Source: an uncultured bacterium
Lineage (GTDB): Bacteria > Krumholzibacteriota > Krumholzibacteriia > LZORAL124-64-63
DNA length: 64,000 bases
Direction: 5' to 3'
NCBI GenBank assembly: GCA_903859215.1
Contig: CAIOLW010000144.1
Location: 1 to 64,000 of the forward strand
Of this stretch, positions 1-8,928 are shown piece after piece. Position 1 is the stretch's first letter, and the number at the start of each line of letters is the position of its first letter. The notes beneath the pieces were generated by a model, which saw only the letters and a program-made list of their open reading frames with translations, searched no databases and was not told the origin of the DNA. A program made the position numbers and the translations under genes.

Positions 1-115
1 CTAGCGCGGCGAGCGTCGCCAGGAGCAGCAGGGCGGCGCCCACGCGCAGCGAAGCAAAGCCCGGCGCGCGCGGCGCCCGCGCTTTGGCGGCCGGCACGGC
101 CGCGGGCGCGTTCAC
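1..115 (-). CDS. ABC transporter permease, second subunit (DppC/OppC-like), N-terminal fragment cut by window edge
   Basis: Reverse-strand reading from GTG (113-115) gives MNAPAAVPAAKARAPRAPGFASLRVGAALLLLATLAAL, open to the window edge; GTGA overlap with the stop of the upstream permease gene. Confidence 0.5.
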   Translation of the reverse strand, partial: MNAPAAVPAAKARAPRAPGFASLRVGAALLLLATLAAL

Positions 116-1092
116 GGCGTCTCCTGGCCGGACAGGCGGACGCGCGGGTCGACGCGCCGGCAGGCGATATCCGCCAGCAGCGAGCCGAGCGTCACCAGCA
201 CGGCCGACAGCAGCGTGGTGGCCATGATCACGGGATAGTCGCGCGCGCCGATCGCCTCGACCGCCACGCGCCCGAGGCCGGGCCAGCCGAAGACCGTCTC
301 GACGACGACGGCGCCGCCCACCAGTTGCGGCAGGTGCAGGCCGGCGAGCGTCACCAGCGGCAGCAGCGCGTGCGGCAGGGCGTGCCGCCACAGCAGGCGC
401 CGCTCGGACACGCCGCGCGCGCGCGCGGCGAGGATGAAGTCCTGCGCGAGGGCCTCGTCGAGCGCGGCGCGCAGGTAGCGGGCGGTCGCCATGAACGAGC
501 CGAGCGCGAGCGTCGCCACCGGCAGCGCGAGGTGCCGCAGCAGGTCGAACAGCCGCGCCCCGGCGGGCAGCCCGGCCGCGCCGGCCGAGCCGTAGCCCCC
601 CGACGGCAGCCAGCCCAGCCCGCGACCGAACAGCAGGATGAGCATGAGCCCCAGCCAGTAGCCCGGCATCGAGAGGAAGGCGAGGCCGGCGCCGCCGACC
701 AGATGGTCGGGCGCCCGGCCGCGGTACGCCGCCATCAGCACGGCGGCCCCCAGCGCGAGCGCGAGTTGCAGGACATAGGCGGACGTCGTCAGCAGGAGCG
801 TGGGCCCGAGCGCCTCGCGGACGACGTCGGCGACCGGGCGTTGCTGTCGCCAGCTCTGCCCCCAGTCGCCGCGCGCGCACTGCGCGACCCAGTGCAGGTA
901 CTGCGCGGCGAGCGGCTGGTCGAGCCCGAGGCGCTCGCGCAGCAACTGGTGCGCGCGCGCATCCGATGTCTCGCCGACCGAGGCCACGAGCGGATCGCCG
1001 GGCGCCAGGCGCACGACGGCGAACACGATGGTCGCCAGCAGGACGAGCATCAGCAGGGACCACAGGAGGCGTCGCGCGAGCCAGGGGATCAT
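112..1092 (-). CDS. ABC transporter permease, DppB/OppB family
   Basis: 326 aa; multiple TM segments; APGDPL motif near the N-terminus and ARARGVSERRLLWRHALPHALLPLVTLAGLHLPQLVGGAVVVETVFGWPGLG typical of the binding-protein-dependent permease (EAA) loop. Confidence 0.9.
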   Translation of the reverse strand: MIPWLARRLLWSLLMLVLLATIVFAVVRLAPGDPLVASVGETSDARAHQLLRERLGLDQPLAAQYLHWVAQCARGDWGQSWRQQRPVADVVREALGPTLLLTTSAYVLQLALALGAAVLMAAYRGRAPDHLVGGAGLAFLSMPGYWLGLMLILLFGRGLGWLPSGGYGSAGAAGLPAGARLFDLLRHLALPVATLALGSFMATARYLRAALDEALAQDFILAARARGVSERRLLWRHALPHALLPLVTLAGLHLPQLVGGAVVVETVFGWPGLGRVAVEAIGARDYPVIMATTLLSAVLVTLGSLLADIACRRVDPRVRLSGQETP

Positions 1093-1430
1093 GTCCGTCC
1101 TTCGCGGTCGGGACCGGGGAATGGTGATAGTAGGAACGGCCCGGCGCGGCGGTCAAGCGCTGCGGTCGCGCCAGCGGGCATCCTGCACGGCCGGCGCCCC
1201 CCTTCCCTGCCGGTCCGCACGATTCCCGGTCCTTCCCCGCCGGTCCCCCGGCGGCGCGCGCGGTCCCGGTCGTTCCGCGTGATTCCTGCCTGTTCCCTGT
1301 CGTTCCCCGGGCCGCTGCCGCGCCGCGATCCCGGCGGCGCCGGTACGGTTCTTTCAATACCGGCCCGGCATTCCCTGTCCACGGGCAGGTGGGCACCGGA
1401 AGCCACAGACGAACAACCGAGGGGATCACC

Positions 1431-3494
1431 ATGGCGATGCGTTGGATCACCACCACGAGCCCGGCCGACCGCCGCGCGAGCGCGCGGATCGCCGCGGCAC
1501 TGCTCGTGGCCGTCGCACTCGCGGCCCTGGCCGGCTGCGACATCAACAAGCCCGAGATGCCGACGTTCGACACGTCGTTGACGCTGCCCCTGGGCGTCGA
1601 GCGGCTGGACGTCGCGGACGCCCTCGGCAGCGAGGACTTCCTGGCGACGGGCAACGACGGCAGCCTCCTGTTCAAGGTCGACGGCACGGCCGACACCCTG
1701 AGCTTCAACTTCGACCTCTCGGCCGACGTGCCGGCGCGGTCGATGAACCAGGGGCTCGGCTCGTTCTCGCTCGCCTCGTTCGGTCCCCTCTCCTACGGCT
1801 TCCTGCTGGGCGACGTGTGGGCGCCCGCCGCCATGGCCAACGGCCTGACGATGGTCGTGCCGCCGTTCCCCGTCGTCGTCACCAGCGCCGACCAGGACGT
1901 GCCCGAGATCAATGCCGCCACGCTCGCCTCCGGGACCGCTTCGGTAACCGTCTCCAACGGCCTGCCGGTCACGATCTCGGACGCCGGCGGCCCCGACCAG
2001 CTGGTGCTGGTGCTGGAGAGCCCCACCGGCGTCGCCTTCGCCACGTTCACCTTCGGTCCGATCGCCGCCGGTACCAGCCAAACGCGCACGGTCGACCTGG
2101 CCGGCGCGGTCCTGCCCGACCGCCTGCGCGTGAGGCTGGCCGGCGGCTCGGCCGGTTCGGGCGACCAGGCCGTGACGATCAACAGCGGCGCCGCGCTGGA
2201 CGTCGAGGCGACGTTCACCGACCTGCTGGTGTCGTCCGCTACGGCCGTCGTCGGCGCCCAGGGCTTCGCCACGACGTTCAGTTCGCCGCTCCCGTCCGGC
2301 TACGAGGTCACCGAGGCCGTGCTGGCCGGCGGGTCGGCCCAGTTGAGCGTCACCAACGACATGCCGGTGCCGTGCCAGGCCCTCCTGACCTGGCCGGGCC
2401 TGCGCAGCGCCGACGGCTCGCCGCTGGTCGAGCAGTTCACCCTGGCCGCGAACGCCGCGGCTTCCCATACCATCAACTTCGCCGGCTACACGCTGGCCGA
2501 CGGCGGCGCGCCGCTGACGTCGCTCGACGCGACCGTCAGCGTGACCTCGCCCGGCAGCAGCGGCCTGCCCGTGACGATGAATTCCGGCGACGGCCTGACC
2601 GCGACGCTCGGCGCCGCGACGATCACGTTCGCCAGCGTGACCGGCGTGATCCCCGAGGCGGTGGTCGTGCTGGACCCGACCGTCGAGAACATCGACCTGC
2701 CCGCCGAGCTGAACGGCCTGTCCCTGACGGCGGCCACGTTGACGCTCGAACTGGACACGGCCGCGTCCCTGCCCGGAAGCGTCGACCTGACCCTGCGCGG
2801 CGTGGCGGCCAACGGCCACGTCAGCGACCTGACGGTCAGCCGGGCCCTGAACCAGGACCCGGGCAAGGCCCTGACCGAGATCGTGCTCGACCAGAACAAC
2901 AGCGGGATCGTCGACTTCCTGAACAACCTGCCCGAGCGCATCACCCTGCTGGGCCAGGTGGCCCTCGGCGGCGCCGGCACCGTCGGCACCGTGCATCCGA
3001 ACGACCAGGCCGTCGTGCGCTGGCGGATCGTGGCGCCGGTGGAAGTCGTCATCGACGGCGCGAGCCTCAACAGCGACCCGCGCCTGCTGAACGTCGACGC
3101 GAAGATGCAGGAAAACATCTCCACCCACGCGCAGGGCGCCCAGGCCCAGCTCGAGGTGCTCAACCACCTGCCGCTGGCCCTGTCGCTGACCGTGCTGGTG
3201 GGCCAGGACGCAAACACGCTGGACACGGCGCCGCTGCTGGCCATCGGGCCCCTGACCATCGACGCCGCCCAGCTCGATCCCGTGACGCACACCGTCTCGC
3301 AGGCCGTCGTCAGCCGGCCGACGTTCCAGCTGACCGCCGAACAGGCGCAGGTCTTCGGACAGCCCGGCCTGGTCACCAAGGTCGTGGCCACGCTCCCGTC
3401 GTCGAACGGGCAGCCGGCCCGCGTGCTCGCGACGGATTACCTCGAGGTGCGCGGCACCATCCAGTTGGACGTCCTGGTCGACAACCAGTTCTAG
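1431..3494 (+). CDS. Putative lipoprotein with repeated beta-rich modules
   Basis: Likely start MAMRWITTT within ORF 1389..3494; lipobox-like LAALAGC; repeated V-x-N-x-(L/M)-P-(V/L) modules. Confidence 0.6.
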   Translation: MAMRWITTTSPADRRASARIAAALLVAVALAALAGCDINKPEMPTFDTSLTLPLGVERLDVADALGSEDFLATGNDGSLLFKVDGTADTLSFNFDLSADVPARSMNQGLGSFSLASFGPLSYGFLLGDVWAPAAMANGLTMVVPPFPVVVTSADQDVPEINAATLASGTASVTVSNGLPVTISDAGGPDQLVLVLESPTGVAFATFTFGPIAAGTSQTRTVDLAGAVLPDRLRVRLAGGSAGSGDQAVTINSGAALDVEATFTDLLVSSATAVVGAQGFATTFSSPLPSGYEVTEAVLAGGSAQLSVTNDMPVPCQALLTWPGLRSADGSPLVEQFTLAANAAASHTINFAGYTLADGGAPLTSLDATVSVTSPGSSGLPVTMNSGDGLTATLGAATITFASVTGVIPEAVVVLDPTVENIDLPAELNGLSLTAATLTLELDTAASLPGSVDLTLRGVAANGHVSDLTVSRALNQDPGKALTEIVLDQNNSGIVDFLNNLPERITLLGQVALGGAGTVGTVHPNDQAVVRWRIVAPVEVVIDGASLNSDPRLLNVDAKMQENISTHAQGAQAQLEVLNHLPLALSLTVLVGQDANTLDTAPLLAIGPLTIDAAQLDPVTHTVSQAVVSRPTFQLTAEQAQVFGQPGLVTKVVATLPSSNGQPARVLATDYLEVRGTIQLDVLVDNQF

Positions 3495-3537
3495 GGAATC
3501 ACCTCCCGCGCGGCGGGAGCAGCAAAGGACCGGAAAC

Positions 3538-4824
3538 ATGAAGAGCATCCCGAAGAACATCGCGCAGGCCCGGCGGCGGCACCCGACCCTCGCCTGGGCG
3601 ACGACGGCCCTGCTGGTCGCGATCACGGCTGCCCTGTGGGCCGGCCCGGCCGCGGCGCAGAGCCCGGTCCGCGCCTGGGGCATGGGCGGCGCCGGCGGCG
3701 CCGTGGCCCAGGGCCTCGAGGCCGTCACCTTCAACCCGGCCAACCTGGCCTTCAGCGAGCACTCGAGCGTGGGCATGGCCGGCGCGGCGGTGTCGGTGCA
3801 GAACAACTCACTGAGCCTGGACCGCTACAACGAGATCACGGGCACGCACCTCGACGGCGCGGCCAAGACGAGGCTGCTCGCGGACATCCCCGCGGGCGGC
3901 TTCAGCCTCGACGCCGACGTGCGCGCCTCGGCGCTCGGCTTCCAGTTCGGGAACGTCGCGCTGACGGCCGGCGCCGTCGGCACCGGCCACGGCAACCTCG
4001 ACAAGGACTACTTCGACCTGGTGCTGTACGGCAACCAGCTGGGCAAGACGGTCGACTTCAGCAACACCTACGGCGAAGGCAGCGCGATGGGCGCGGCGAC
4101 GGTGTCGTTCGGCACGAAGCTGCTCTCGCTGGGCGGCGCACAGCTGGGCGCCGGCGTCAACGTGCGCTACCTGTACGGCGTGTACGAGATGCACGTGGCC
4201 GATGCCGGCGGGTCATTGACCACCGGCATGACCGAGATCGCCGGCGATGCGCACGTCTCGACGGTGTCGAGCGAGGGCGGCCGCGGCTACGGCGTGGACG
4301 TGGGGCTGGCCCTGCGCACGCCCGGCGGCATGCAACTGGGCCTGACGCTGGAGAACGCGCAGGGCCGGATGGAGTGGAACCGCAACGTCGAGAACCGCGA
4401 GTACCGCGTCACCGCGGCGGACATCAACCTGCTCAACACGAACATCGATGCCTCGGTCAACGATGCGGACTCCACCTGGGCCGGCAATCCGTACACCACC
4501 GAACTGCCGCGCACCGCGCGCCTGGGCGCGTCGGCGAAGGTCGGACCGTTCGTGCTGGCGGCGGACTACCTGCAGGGCTTCGAGAACCGCGGCCTGGTCT
4601 CCACCAACGGTCGCGTGGCGGCGGGCGTCGAGTGGCAGCTGGGCTTCCTCAAGCCCCGCTTCGGCGCCGCCAGCGGCGGCGTGCAGGGCCAGAGCGCCTC
4701 GGCGGGCCTGGGCCTGGACCTCGGGTTCTGGCACATCGACGCGGCGGCCGTCACCCGCGGCGGCTTGAAGGTGGGCGACACCAAGGGCCTGGGCGTGGCC
4801 GTGGCCTCTTCGCTGGTCTTCTAG
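3538..4824 (+). CDS. Putative outer-membrane beta-barrel protein (TraF/PorV-like)
   Basis: Signal peptide ending AAAQSPVRAWGMGGAGGAVAQGLEAVTFNPANLAF, the N-terminal signature of FadL/PorV/TraF-type barrels; alternating strands and C-terminal aromatic (VASSLVF). Confidence 0.6.
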   Translation: MKSIPKNIAQARRRHPTLAWATTALLVAITAALWAGPAAAQSPVRAWGMGGAGGAVAQGLEAVTFNPANLAFSEHSSVGMAGAAVSVQNNSLSLDRYNEITGTHLDGAAKTRLLADIPAGGFSLDADVRASALGFQFGNVALTAGAVGTGHGNLDKDYFDLVLYGNQLGKTVDFSNTYGEGSAMGAATVSFGTKLLSLGGAQLGAGVNVRYLYGVYEMHVADAGGSLTTGMTEIAGDAHVSTVSSEGGRGYGVDVGLALRTPGGMQLGLTLENAQGRMEWNRNVENREYRVTAADINLLNTNIDASVNDADSTWAGNPYTTELPRTARLGASAKVGPFVLAADYLQGFENRGLVSTNGRVAAGVEWQLGFLKPRFGAASGGVQGQSASAGLGLDLGFWHIDAAAVTRGGLKVGDTKGLGVAVASSLVF

Positions 4825-4881
4825 ACGGGATGACCGGGCTTCTAGACGGGATGACTGGGTTTCTAGACGGGACGACTGGGC
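4819..4881. repeat. Three tandem copies of a 21-bp unit TTCTAGACGGGAtGACyGGGy
   Basis: 4819-4839 ttctagacgggatgaccgggc; 4840-4860 ttctagacgggatgactgggt; 4861-4881 ttctagacgggacgactgggc; first copy contains the stop codon of the upstream CDS. Confidence 0.95.
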
Positions 4882-4911
4882 GGGAGCGTCGCCGGCACGT
4901 CGATTGACGAC

Positions 4912-5640
4912 TCAGCCGACTTCCAGCCCCCACGCCCGGCAAAAGGCGTCGGCCAGTCGCGGCAGCAGCTGCGACTGGCCTTCGTCGTCCAGGGGGGCGC
5001 CCAGCAATTGGCCGAGGTCGGTGGTGACCATGGCGAGCGTGGCGCGGTCGGGCGCCGGGCGGCGCGGGTCAGGGTGCAGGAAGCGCGGCAGTTCGAGGTG
5101 CGCCGGGCCGGCCAGGATGGAACCGTGCTGCAGGAAGACGTCGCCGCGCCGCCGCTGCGCCGAGCCGACGAGCTTGCGGCCGCGCACGTTGATCTCGTGG
5201 CGGCCGGCACTCTTGAAGCAGACCATGCCGCGCGCGTCGTCGCGGCTCTCGCCGCCCGAGACGTCCGCCGGCAGGCCGAGGTCGCGCAGGAACAGCACGA
5301 GCGCCTCGTTGATGCGCGTGTAGGTCTGGTGCAGCGTCGTCCCGAACAGTTCCGACGGGCTGGTGCCGACCACGGCGTAGGTCAGTTCGTCCCCGTGCAG
5401 GATGGCGCGGCCGCCGGTGGGCCGGCGCACCAGGCCATAGCCCGCTGCCGCGATCGCGCCGGCGTCGAACCCTTCGAGGGACTGGTGGTACCCGTAGGAG
5501 ACGGCGAACGGCCGCCAGCGGTAAAGACGGAGCACCGGCAGGTCGCCCGGCCGGTGCTCGTCAAGGAGCGCGGCATCCCGCGCCATGTTCGCCGCGCCGT
5601 CGGCGGCGCCCTCGATGAGGATCCTCAGCTTGCCCGCCAC
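4912..5640 (-). CDS. lplA: Lipoate-protein ligase A family protein
   Basis: GTG start (VAGKLRILIEG); RRPTGGRAILHGDELTYAVV and KSAGRHEINVRGRKLVGSAQRRRGDVFLQHGSI are LplA/LipB catalytic signatures. Confidence 0.85.
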   Translation of the reverse strand: MAGKLRILIEGAADGAANMARDAALLDEHRPGDLPVLRLYRWRPFAVSYGYHQSLEGFDAGAIAAAGYGLVRRPTGGRAILHGDELTYAVVGTSPSELFGTTLHQTYTRINEALVLFLRDLGLPADVSGGESRDDARGMVCFKSAGRHEINVRGRKLVGSAQRRRGDVFLQHGSILAGPAHLELPRFLHPDPRRPAPDRATLAMVTTDLGQLLGAPLDDEGQSQLLPRLADAFCRAWGLEVG

Positions 5641-5648
5641 GCGCGACC

Positions 5649-7145
5649 TCAGCAGTTGCAGGGGCCCATCCACCGCAGGTCGGGATCGCGGGCGGCCTTG
5701 GCCTCGTCCATGCGACCGACCGGCGTGTGGTGCGGGGCGCCGTGCAGCAGGTCCGGGTCGGTGGCGGCCTCCTCGCGGATGCGCTTCATCACCGCGACGA
5801 AGTGGTCGAGGCTCTCGCGAGACTCGGTCTCGGTGGGCTCGACCATGAACGCCTCTTCGACGATCAGCGGGAAGTACACCGTCGGCGCGTGCAGCCCGTA
5901 GTCGAGCAGGCGCTTGGCGATGTCCAGCGTGCGGACGCCGAAGTCGCGCTTCCAGCCCGCGCCCGTGGCCACGAACTCGTGCAGGCAGTCCTCGGCGTGC
6001 TCGACCTCGATCACGTCCTTCAGCTGGTGCTTGAGGTAGTTCGCATTCAGCACGGCGCACTCGGTGACGCGCTTCAACCCGTCGCGCCCGTTGCGCAGGA
6101 TGTAGGCCAGCGCCCGCAGGCAGACGCCCACGTTGCCGTAGTAGGCGTGGATGGCCGTGTCGTCGACGCCCGGCAGGCGATCGAGCGTGAACGTGCCGTC
6201 GGCCGCCTGGCCGATGCGCGGGCCGGGCAGGAACGGGACCAGGTCGGCGGCCACGCAGATGGGGCCGGCGCCCGGGCCGCCGCCGCCGTGCGGCGTGCTG
6301 AACGTCTTGTGCAGGTTCATGTGCACGACGTCGAAGCCCATGTCGCCGGGCCGGGCCTTGCCGAGGATCGCGTTGAGGTTGGCGCCGTCCATGTAGAGGC
6401 GGCCGCCGGCCTCGTGCACGATGCGCGCGACCTCGACGATGTCGTTCTCGAACAGCCCGAGCGTGTTCGGGTTGGTGATCATGATGCCGGCGGTCTTCGG
6501 GCCCACCGCGGCCTTCAGCGCTGCGAGGTCGATGCGGCCGTCCGCCTTCGAGGCGATCTGCCGCGGCGTCAGGCCCATGATCGCGACGCTGGCCGGGTTC
6601 GTGCCGTGCGCCGAGTCGGGGATCAGGATCTCCGTGCGCGCCGTGTCGCCGCGCGACTCGTGCCAGGCGCGGATGACCAGCATGCCCAGGTACTCGCCGT
6701 GCGCGCCGGCGGCCGGGACCAGGCTGCAGCCGGCGAAACCCGAGATCTCGCACAGCGCCTTCTCAAGGTGCATCAGCGCGCCGAGCAGGCCCTGGATGTC
6801 GGCCACGTCCTGCTCCGGGTGCAGGTCGGCGAAGCCCTGCATCGCCGCCACCTGTTCGTTCAGGCGCGGGTTGTACTTCATCGTGCAGCTGCCCAAAGGG
6901 TACATGCCGCGCTCGATGTGGTGGTTCAGGTTCGACAGCGCGGTGAAGTGGCGCATCACTTCCGGCTCGCTGATGGCCGGGAAGTCGGCCGGCGCCGCGC
7001 GCAGCGCGGAGACCGGCAGCTTGGGCGCGGGCTCGCCCTCCCAGCGCGGGAAGGTCAGGCCGCGCCGCCCCGGCGCGCCCTTGTCGAACAGAGAGCCGGG
7101 CAGTTCGCCCAGCCAGCCGGCAGCCACCTGACGTTCGCCGCTCAT
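5649..7145 (-). CDS. gcvPB: Glycine dehydrogenase (decarboxylating) subunit 2
   Basis: MSGERQVAAGW...; SVAIMGLTPRQIASKADGRIDL, MNLHKTFSTPHGGGGPGAGPI PLP-lysine motif. Confidence 0.95.
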   Translation of the reverse strand: MSGERQVAAGWLGELPGSLFDKGAPGRRGLTFPRWEGEPAPKLPVSALRAAPADFPAISEPEVMRHFTALSNLNHHIERGMYPLGSCTMKYNPRLNEQVAAMQGFADLHPEQDVADIQGLLGALMHLEKALCEISGFAGCSLVPAAGAHGEYLGMLVIRAWHESRGDTARTEILIPDSAHGTNPASVAIMGLTPRQIASKADGRIDLAALKAAVGPKTAGIMITNPNTLGLFENDIVEVARIVHEAGGRLYMDGANLNAILGKARPGDMGFDVVHMNLHKTFSTPHGGGGPGAGPICVAADLVPFLPGPRIGQAADGTFTLDRLPGVDDTAIHAYYGNVGVCLRALAYILRNGRDGLKRVTECAVLNANYLKHQLKDVIEVEHAEDCLHEFVATGAGWKRDFGVRTLDIAKRLLDYGLHAPTVYFPLIVEEAFMVEPTETESRESLDHFVAVMKRIREEAATDPDLLHGAPHHTPVGRMDEAKAARDPDLRWMGPCNC

Positions 7146-8512
7146 CACTTGCCCTTTCCACCGGCCGCCGCGAACTCCGCGAGCAGGGCCGCATACTGGT
7201 CGACCTGGTACAGCAGGCGCTTCTCGGTGACGGCCACGAGGATGTCGTTCGGGCCGCAGCCGGCCACGCCGTCCAGCGGGATGCCCGCCAGCACGCCGCG
7301 GGCGCGCGCGAAGGCGCGGAACTCGCGGGCCGGGCGCGGCAGTCGCAGCACGGTCTCGTTGAAGACCGGGCCGGTGAACGGCAGCGTCACCCCGGGCACC
7401 GCCGCGGCCCGCTTGCGAAGCGCCTCGATGCGCGCGCGGTTGGCCTCGCCCAGCTCGACCAGGCCGCCGGCGCCGAGCATCGCCAGGTAGATCACGGCGC
7501 GCATCATGTTCAGGCCCTGGTTGCTGCAGATGTTGCTCGTGGCCTTCTCGCGACGGATGTGCTGTTCGCGCGTCTGCAGCGTCAGCACGTAGCCGTCCTG
7601 GCCGCGGCTGTCGGTGGTGCGGCCGACGATGCGGCCGGGGATGCGCCGCTTGTGCTCGTCGGTGCACGACAGGAACCCGAGCAGCGGGCCGCCCCAGGTG
7701 GGCGGGATGCCGAACGGCTGCGCTTCGCCCACGCACAGGTCGGCGCCGTACTCGCCGGGCGACTTGAGCAGCGTCAGGCTGACGGGATTGACCGCCGCGA
7801 TCACCATCGCGCCGGCAGCCTTCGCGACGGCCGACAGTTCACTGACCGGCTCGACCAGGCCCAGGTAGTTGGGATTCGGCAGGACGAAGGCCGCCGCCTG
7901 CACGTTCGCCAGCACGCTCTCGAGCGCGGCGGCGTCGGTGGTGCCGGCCGAACCGGCAGGCACCTCGACGACCGCGATGCCGGCGCCGCGCATCGAGGTG
8001 CGCACAACGCGGGCCCAGCGCGGGTTCAGCGTGGCCGGCAGCACGACCAGCGGCTTGCGCCTGGTGGCGACGGCGACCTGGCAGGCCTCGGCCAGCGCCG
8101 TGGCGCCGTCGTACATGCTCGCGTTGGCCACGGCCAGGCCCGTCAGGCGGCAGACGAAGCTTTGCCACTCGTAGATGGCCTGCAACGTTCCCTGCGAGAC
8201 CTCGGGCTGGTACGGCGTGTAGGCGGTCAGGAATTCGCTGCGCGAGACCAGGGCGTCGATGACCGCGGGGATCACCGTGTCGTAGACGCCGCCGCCCAGG
8301 AAGCTGACCAGCTCGGTCGTGCCGTGGTTGATCGAGGCCGCGCAACCGAACCAGCTGCGCACCTCCTCCTCGCTCAGGCCCAGGGGCAGGTCGAGGTCGC
8401 GACCGAGTCGCACGTTCGCAGGCAGGTGGCTGAACAGCTGCTCGATGCTGTCCAGTCCCATCACCGCGAGCATCTGGCGGATGTCCCCATCCGCGTGCGG
8501 AACGTAGGGCAT
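7145..8512 (-). CDS. gcvPA: Glycine dehydrogenase (decarboxylating) subunit 1
   Basis: MPYVPHADGDIRQMLAVMGLDSIEQLFSHLP; FTAYTPYQPEVSQGTLQAIYEWQSFVCRLTGL. Confidence 0.95.
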   Translation of the reverse strand: MPYVPHADGDIRQMLAVMGLDSIEQLFSHLPANVRLGRDLDLPLGLSEEEVRSWFGCAASINHGTTELVSFLGGGVYDTVIPAVIDALVSRSEFLTAYTPYQPEVSQGTLQAIYEWQSFVCRLTGLAVANASMYDGATALAEACQVAVATRRKPLVVLPATLNPRWARVVRTSMRGAGIAVVEVPAGSAGTTDAAALESVLANVQAAAFVLPNPNYLGLVEPVSELSAVAKAAGAMVIAAVNPVSLTLLKSPGEYGADLCVGEAQPFGIPPTWGGPLLGFLSCTDEHKRRIPGRIVGRTTDSRGQDGYVLTLQTREQHIRREKATSNICSNQGLNMMRAVIYLAMLGAGGLVELGEANRARIEALRKRAAAVPGVTLPFTGPVFNETVLRLPRPAREFRAFARARGVLAGIPLDGVAGCGPNDILVAVTEKRLLYQVDQYAALLAEFAAAGGKGK

Positions 8513-8519
8513 GCCCCGT

Positions 8520-8897
8520 TCAGCCTCCCAGCAGTTCGTTGTACGCGGCGGCGTCCAGCAGCGCATCCAGCTCGGCCGGCGCGCTCAGCTTGACCTTGAC
8601 CAGCCAGCCGCCGCCGAAAGAGTCGCTGTTGAGCAGCTCGGGGCTGCCCGTGACGGCGTCGTTGACGGCCACGATCTCGCCCGACACCGGCAGGTACAGG
8701 TCCGCGACGGCCTTCACCGATTCGATGGTGCCGACGGCGTCGCCCTGGGTGAAGGTCGAGCCGACCGCGGGCAGCTCGACGAACACGATGTCGCCCAGCT
8801 CGTGCGCCGCGAACTCGGTCACGCCCACGGTGCCGGTGCCACCGTCGACCAGGATCCACTCGTGTTCCTGTGTGTACTTGCGGTCTGCGGGTACCAT
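8520..8897 (-). CDS. gcvH: Glycine cleavage system H protein
   Basis: YTQEHEWI...GVTEFAAHELGDIVFVELP...GTIESVKAVADLYLPVSGEIVAVN lipoyl-domain signature. Confidence 0.97.
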   Translation of the reverse strand: MVPADRKYTQEHEWILVDGGTGTVGVTEFAAHELGDIVFVELPAVGSTFTQGDAVGTIESVKAVADLYLPVSGEIVAVNDAVTGSPELLNSDSFGGGWLVKVKLSAPAELDALLDAAAYNELLGG

Positions 8898-8928
8898 GCT
8901 CGATTGCCTCCTGCCAGGTGGTTGTCGG

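Noticed and set aside
1100-1330. TTCCC/GGTCGTTCC-rich stretch, with a similar one at about 14150-14230, both in divergent intergenic regions
   Set aside because: Short, degenerate and consistent with compositional bias; no clear repeat unit could be defined by eye.
1089-3806. 905-aa ORF on - strand
   Set aside because: Antisense shadow of the lipoprotein gene; repetitive RGQ/HRR composition without recognisable domains.
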